Of a stretch of DNA of 64,000 nt, positions 60,765-64,000 are shown piece by piece. The translations under genes and the position numbers were made by a program. Every line of letters starts with the position of its first letter. The first letter of the stretch is position 1. Location of the stretch: contig NZ_SHKR01000016.1 of NCBI RefSeq assembly GCF_004217145.1, forward strand, positions 62,001-126,000, read 5' to 3'. Origin of the DNA: Kribbella rubisoli. GTDB taxonomy: Bacteria > Actinomycetota > Actinomycetes > Propionibacteriales > Kribbellaceae. Under the pieces are notes generated by a model. The model ran no database searches and was not told where the DNA came from. It saw only the letters and a list, made by a program, of their open reading frames with translations.

Positions 60765-61174
60765 CCACCGTCGCGGTCCGGGCCGATGCCGCGGTGGCGC
60801 GGCTGGTCGAGTGGCTCGAGACCGGGGTGGCGCCGGACGGAATGTTCGCGGTGGACTGCTTTACCGATCTGAGCCTGCCGCACTGGCGGCGCCAGTTCGG
60901 GACAGGTGCAGAGACGCTGGCGGGCCGGCGAGAGCTGCATCCGTATCCGGGCGAGGTCCGGGTCGAGCGGGTTGATCGGACCGAGCGTGGGTTCGTGATC
61001 GCGTTCGAGGAGCGCTGGCCGCACGAAGGGCAGCACTGGTACTGCCGGGAGCAGATCGCTGCCGACGTCAACGATGCCGGCGCGATCACCGAGCTGCGGA
61101 TCTACTGCACCGGCGACTGGGACGAGGCCCTGCAGGCGCAGCACGCGGCTGAGATTACGTTGCTTCGACCATAA
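60761..61174 (+). CDS. SnoaL/NTF2-like protein
   Basis: A 137-residue protein with the alpha+beta NTF2-like pattern: an N-terminal helix (AVARLVEWLETGVAPDGMFA), FTDLSLPHWRRQ, then strands ending IAADVNDAGAITELRIYCTG. Members are small isomerases, hydratases or binding proteins. ATGA coupling to the cupin suggests that the two work together. The function is unknown. Confidence 0.75.
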   Translation: MTTVAVRADAAVARLVEWLETGVAPDGMFAVDCFTDLSLPHWRRQFGTGAETLAGRRELHPYPGEVRVERVDRTERGFVIAFEERWPHEGQHWYCREQIAADVNDAGAITELRIYCTGDWDEALQAQHAAEITLLRP

Positions 61175-61211
61175 GCAGCGCCCGGCTTCGACCGCCCGGA
61201 TTCGCAGTACC

Positions 61212-62906
61212 GTGAGCGGTGTGACGAGCAGTCGGCGTGACACCGAGCTGGCGGCGCGGACCCGGGCGGTTCTCGATGCTGCGGCCGGTCATGTCTTCGG
61301 CACCGAACCCGGCCGGCTCGCGGCGGAGCTGTACGACGTACTCGCGCGGACGACCGACGACGCGGCCAGGGCCAGGGTTGCTGCGGCCCTGGCGCGTTGC
61401 TGGGTGTACGGCGGGCATGCGGACCGGGCTGCGCCGTTCGCGGACGAGGCGTTGGCACGCGCGGAGAAGACGGCGGACGCCGAGCTGATCGCGGACTGCC
61501 TCGACGCGGTGCTTGCTGCGCATTGGGGACCGGACGAGTTGGCGCTCCGGCAGCAGACCGCCGGCCGGCTGGACGAAGTATCCGCCCATGTGCTCGATCC
61601 CGGGGCGCGGCTCCGCGGTCAGCTGTGGGGCTTGCAGGTCGGATGGGAGACCTTGCGGGTGCCGGTGATCCAGCGTCAGCTGCGGGCGTTGGAGTTGCTG
61701 GCCGAGGAATCGCCGCGGGCCCGGTTCTTCGCGGCGTCCCGGCGGTGGATGTACGACCACGTGCGCGGCGTTTCCCGTCCGGAGCTGATCGACGTCGCGG
61801 AGGGGGCTGCGGCGGAGGCCGGGCTTGCCGATGCGTGGATGGTGACGAGCTTGATGCGCGGATACAGCGCCCTGCATGCCGGCGATGCGGAGACCGTGGC
61901 TGAGGTCAGCGAGAGGATGGAGGATTTCGCCCGCACCGAAGGCATCACGGAAGTCGCGGCGGAGGCCGCCGTAGTCTGGGCGTTGGCCGGCAGGGCCGAT
62001 CGCGCCCGGCTCTTGCTGGAACAGCTCGGAGCAGATGTGCTGGACACACTCCCGCGCGACGTGAACTTCCTGCTCAACCTCCAGTGCGTGCTCGAGGCCG
62101 CGCTGGCAGTCGGAGACGAGCAGCTCGTCCGGACGGCGGCCGCGCTGCTGTCGCCGTACGAGAACCGGGCTGTCGTGAACGGCGGCGCTGTCTACTTCCA
62201 CGGCGTCACGGACGACACACTGTCCCGTGCAGCCGCTCTCGTCGGCGACCTCGATCGCGCCGATCAACTACGCAGCCGAGCGCTGGCTACCTACTCGAGA
62301 CTCGGCGCGACCTGGTGGTACGACCGCCTCCAGTCCGGCGGCGCTGTGGGCTGCACGGAGGCGGTCCATTTTCATCCGGCCGATGGCGGCGTTTGGGTGA
62401 TCGGGGCCGGTGCCGGTCGACCGGTGCGAGGCCTGCGGGGCTTTGACTATCTCCACTTGCTTCTTGATCGGCCCGGCGAGAACGTCTCGGCCGTCGAGCT
62501 GGTCACCGGTGGCAAGGGTACGGTCATCCAGTCCGACAGCGGGCCGCGGATCGATCGGCAGGCTGCGGCGGCGTACCGGCAGCGCCTCGCCGACCTTGCC
62601 GCCGAACTCGCGGAGGCGGGCGATTGGGCGGACCTGTCCCGCGTCGAATCGCTCACCGCGGAGCGAGAAGCGCTCCTCGCCGAACTGAGCTCCGCCGAAG
62701 GCCTCGGCGGCCGCGCTCGCGCTACCGGCTCGACCGCCGAACGAGCCCGAGTCGCAGCCACCAAAGCCATCGCCGCCGCCATCACCCGGATCGATGCAGT
62801 CGATCCGGGTGTGGGCGCTCACCTCCGTGACGCGATCCGCACCGGCACCGACTGCACCTACCGGCCACGCCCCGATGACCGGCGGGCCTGGCTCCTCCGG
62901 ACCTAG
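61212..62906 (+). CDS. TPR-like regulator remnant without ATPase or DNA-binding domain
   Basis: A 564-residue, Ala-rich helical protein. Residues ~1-400 form TPR-like repeats. Near 400-430 comes GVWVIGAGAGRPVRGLRGFD, then YLHLLLDRPGENVSAVELV. The last ~100 residues read STAERARVAATKAIAAAITR and VGAHLRDAIRTGTDCTYRP. This C-terminal module normally follows an AAA ATPase in large actinobacterial regulators, but neither ATPase nor helix-turn-helix is present here. The start is GTG 61212 or 61221; neither has a strong ribosome-binding site. Confidence 0.78.
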   Translation: MSGVTSSRRDTELAARTRAVLDAAAGHVFGTEPGRLAAELYDVLARTTDDAARARVAAALARCWVYGGHADRAAPFADEALARAEKTADAELIADCLDAVLAAHWGPDELALRQQTAGRLDEVSAHVLDPGARLRGQLWGLQVGWETLRVPVIQRQLRALELLAEESPRARFFAASRRWMYDHVRGVSRPELIDVAEGAAAEAGLADAWMVTSLMRGYSALHAGDAETVAEVSERMEDFARTEGITEVAAEAAVVWALAGRADRARLLLEQLGADVLDTLPRDVNFLLNLQCVLEAALAVGDEQLVRTAAALLSPYENRAVVNGGAVYFHGVTDDTLSRAAALVGDLDRADQLRSRALATYSRLGATWWYDRLQSGGAVGCTEAVHFHPADGGVWVIGAGAGRPVRGLRGFDYLHLLLDRPGENVSAVELVTGGKGTVIQSDSGPRIDRQAAAAYRQRLADLAAELAEAGDWADLSRVESLTAEREALLAELSSAEGLGGRARATGSTAERARVAATKAIAAAITRIDAVDPGVGAHLRDAIRTGTDCTYRPRPDDRRAWLLRT

Positions 62907-62908
62907 GG

Positions 62909-63298
62909 CTATGCGGCCGGCGGGGTGAAGATGCCGAACTGGTTGCCGGACGGGTCGCGGAGGTAGGCGAACGCCGGGGTGCCGGGGGCGGGGTCGGTGT
63001 TCTTGCTGATGAGCGTGCCGCCGAGTTGTTCCGCCTGAGCGCAGGTGGCTTCGAGGTCGGCGACGAGGATGTAGAAGACGGCGTGGTTGGGCAGCTGGCC
63101 GCCGGTGCCGAAGATGCCGCCCATCGGTTGCTGGGCGCCGGAGGCGGTGATGTTGCGGTAGTCCAGGCCGCCCGAGGTGAGGCTGCCGGACGACTCGAAC
63201 GTCCAGTCGAACAGGTTGCCGTAGAACTTCTGCGCACCGTCCGGGTCGTCGCTCGCGACCTCGAACCAGGCCAGCGTGCCGGCGGCGGGATTCGTCAT
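62909..63298 (-). CDS. Single-domain VOC protein
   Basis: A 129-residue VOC-fold protein starting at ATG 63298, with GAAGGAGAG upstream. Landmarks are LAWFEVASDDPDGAQKFYGN, NHAVFYILVADLEATCAQAE and YLRDPSGNQFGIF. Such proteins are often of the PhnB or glyoxalase type. It lies 62 bases after the WYL regulator start region on the same strand and ends 2 bases after the convergent TPR gene. The function is unknown. Confidence 0.88.
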   Translation of the reverse strand: MTNPAAGTLAWFEVASDDPDGAQKFYGNLFDWTFESSGSLTSGGLDYRNITASGAQQPMGGIFGTGGQLPNHAVFYILVADLEATCAQAEQLGGTLISKNTDPAPGTPAFAYLRDPSGNQFGIFTPPAA

Positions 63299-63360
63299 GG
63301 GATCTCTCCTTCGTCGAACTGTTTCGGTAGAGCCCACGGTTTCAGCGGTTCGCGACAGCC

Positions 63361-64000
63361 CTATGTCGGAGTTGGAAAAAGATCCTCGGGATGCAAGGCG
63401 ACGGCCGGCAGTTTGGTCTCGAAGCCGTCGACGTGCAGGTCACCGGTGGCCTGCGGTCGGTGCGGCAGTATCGGCGTGCGCTCGGCCTTGGTGATGCGGT
63501 CCATCCGGAAGACCCGGTCCTCCCGGCGCAGATGGCACCAGGCCGTCAGGTAGGAGCCCTTCGGGCCGACGACCCAGTGTTGAGGCTCGACGTCGCGGAC
63601 GGTTTCTACACCGTCGCCATCGGTGTAGAAGATCCGCAGTACCTGGTTGTCGCGGACGGCGCGCCAGATCTGCTCGGCGACGTCGCCGTCCGGATCAGGC
63701 GTCGGCCGGATCAGCAGCCGGATCTTCGCTGCCGCGGTGCGCGCCTCGTCGAGGGCGTGCTTCGGCATGGCGGCGACGATCTTCTGCAGCGCGGTCCGGG
63801 AGTCTCGGGCGAACAGCACCTGATCGCTGCCGCTCAGGGCGACAGCGACAGCCATTGCCTCACGGGCGGTGAAGTTGAGCGGTGGCAGGCTCATCGCCCG
63901 GTCCACGCTGTACCCGCCCGTGCGGCCCTGCTTCGTTGCCAGCGGCACTCCGGCCTGACCGAGCGCGCTCAGATCGCGCTCGATCGTCCTGACGCTGACC
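63361..64000 (-). CDS. WYL-domain (YafY-type) transcriptional regulator, N-terminus cut by window edge
   Basis: The reading frame is open to base 63999. The first visible residues, TIERDLSALGQAGVPL, are the end of a helix-turn-helix, so about 30-40 N-terminal residues lie beyond the window. The WYL core spans VLRIFYTDGDGVETVRDVEP and GSYLTAWCHLRREDRVFRMD. Such regulators bind DNA and a small ligand. It is upstream of the VOC gene on the same strand and may control it. Confidence 0.88.
   Translation of the reverse strand, partial: VSVRTIERDLSALGQAGVPLATKQGRTGGYSVDRAMSLPPLNFTAREAMAVAVALSGSDQVLFARDSRTALQKIVAAMPKHALDEARTAAAKIRLLIRPTPDPDGDVAEQIWRAVRDNQVLRIFYTDGDGVETVRDVEPQHWVVGPKGSYLTAWCHLRREDRVFRMDRITKAERTPILPHRPQATGDLHVDGFETKLPAVALHPEDLFPTPT

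Overview
The window looks like a chromosomal segment of a high-GC actinobacterium, most probably Kribbella or a close relative in the Propionibacteriales. The evidence is the gene content (FemX-type cell-wall branching, MMPL and DrrAB-like exporters, large AAA/LuxR regulators, urease without ureE), the many ATGA/GTGA-coupled genes and the frequent GTG starts. This assignment is a judgement from the proteins, not from a marker gene. I saw no rRNA, tRNA, CRISPR array, transposase or phage gene.

Positions 1-13.6 kb hold a dispersed glycopeptide-resistance (van) regulon. It has a partial VanS-like kinase (1-974) divergent from a VanZ protein. It has a D-lactate dehydrogenase/D-Ala-D-Lac ligase operon (vanH-vanA, then a 30-residue membrane peptide and a VOC protein) divergent from a second MurF. 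It also has a VanY/VanXY-like peptidase-FemX(VanK)-acetyltransferase operon divergent from vanR-vanS. The three divergent intergenic regions carry the same ~62-bp element in the same relative orientation, which ties them together as one regulon. An unrelated catabolic block (Gfo/Idh oxidoreductase, SDR, TetR, FAD monooxygenase) sits inside it at 1.6-5.5 kb. The logic is to make D-lactate, ligate it to D-Ala, load the depsipeptide with a dedicated MurF, trim residual D-Ala-D-Ala, and branch the new precursor with a dedicated FemX.

Positions 13.7-16.3 kb are a Zur-type zinc ABC transporter operon. From 16.4 to 26.1 kb come two convergent, overlapping APC-superfamily permeases, an MMPL exporter, a PadR-controlled drug ABC exporter and a SulP permease. 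A repeat-rich gene-free stretch follows (26.1-26.5 kb). Next are an alpha/beta hydrolase, a DJ-1/PfpI protein and a four-gene operon (class II aldolase, HAD phosphatase, DhaL, DhaK) facing a GAF-domain regulator (28.2-32.7 kb).

Positions 32.8-38.7 kb are a copper block: an unrecognised protein with a C-terminal heavy-metal domain, a copper P-type ATPase coupled to a CopD/CtaG fusion, and a DUF5134 membrane protein. After a flavin disulfide reductase, an MFS exporter, an atypical SDR and a 919-residue LuxR regulator, a urease operon (ureABCFGD, no ureE) spans 45.3-49.9 kb. Upstream of it are an NCS1 permease with a cysteine-rich tail, a MarR regulator and a cytosolic periplasmic-binding-fold protein.

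Positions 53.4-64 kb contain L-2-hydroxyglutarate oxidase, an ACT-domain membrane protein, the pta-ackA operon, a TetR/SDR divergent pair with two near-identical operators, a cupin/SnoaL-like pair, a TPR protein that has lost its ATPase and DNA-binding modules, a VOC protein and a truncated WYL regulator.
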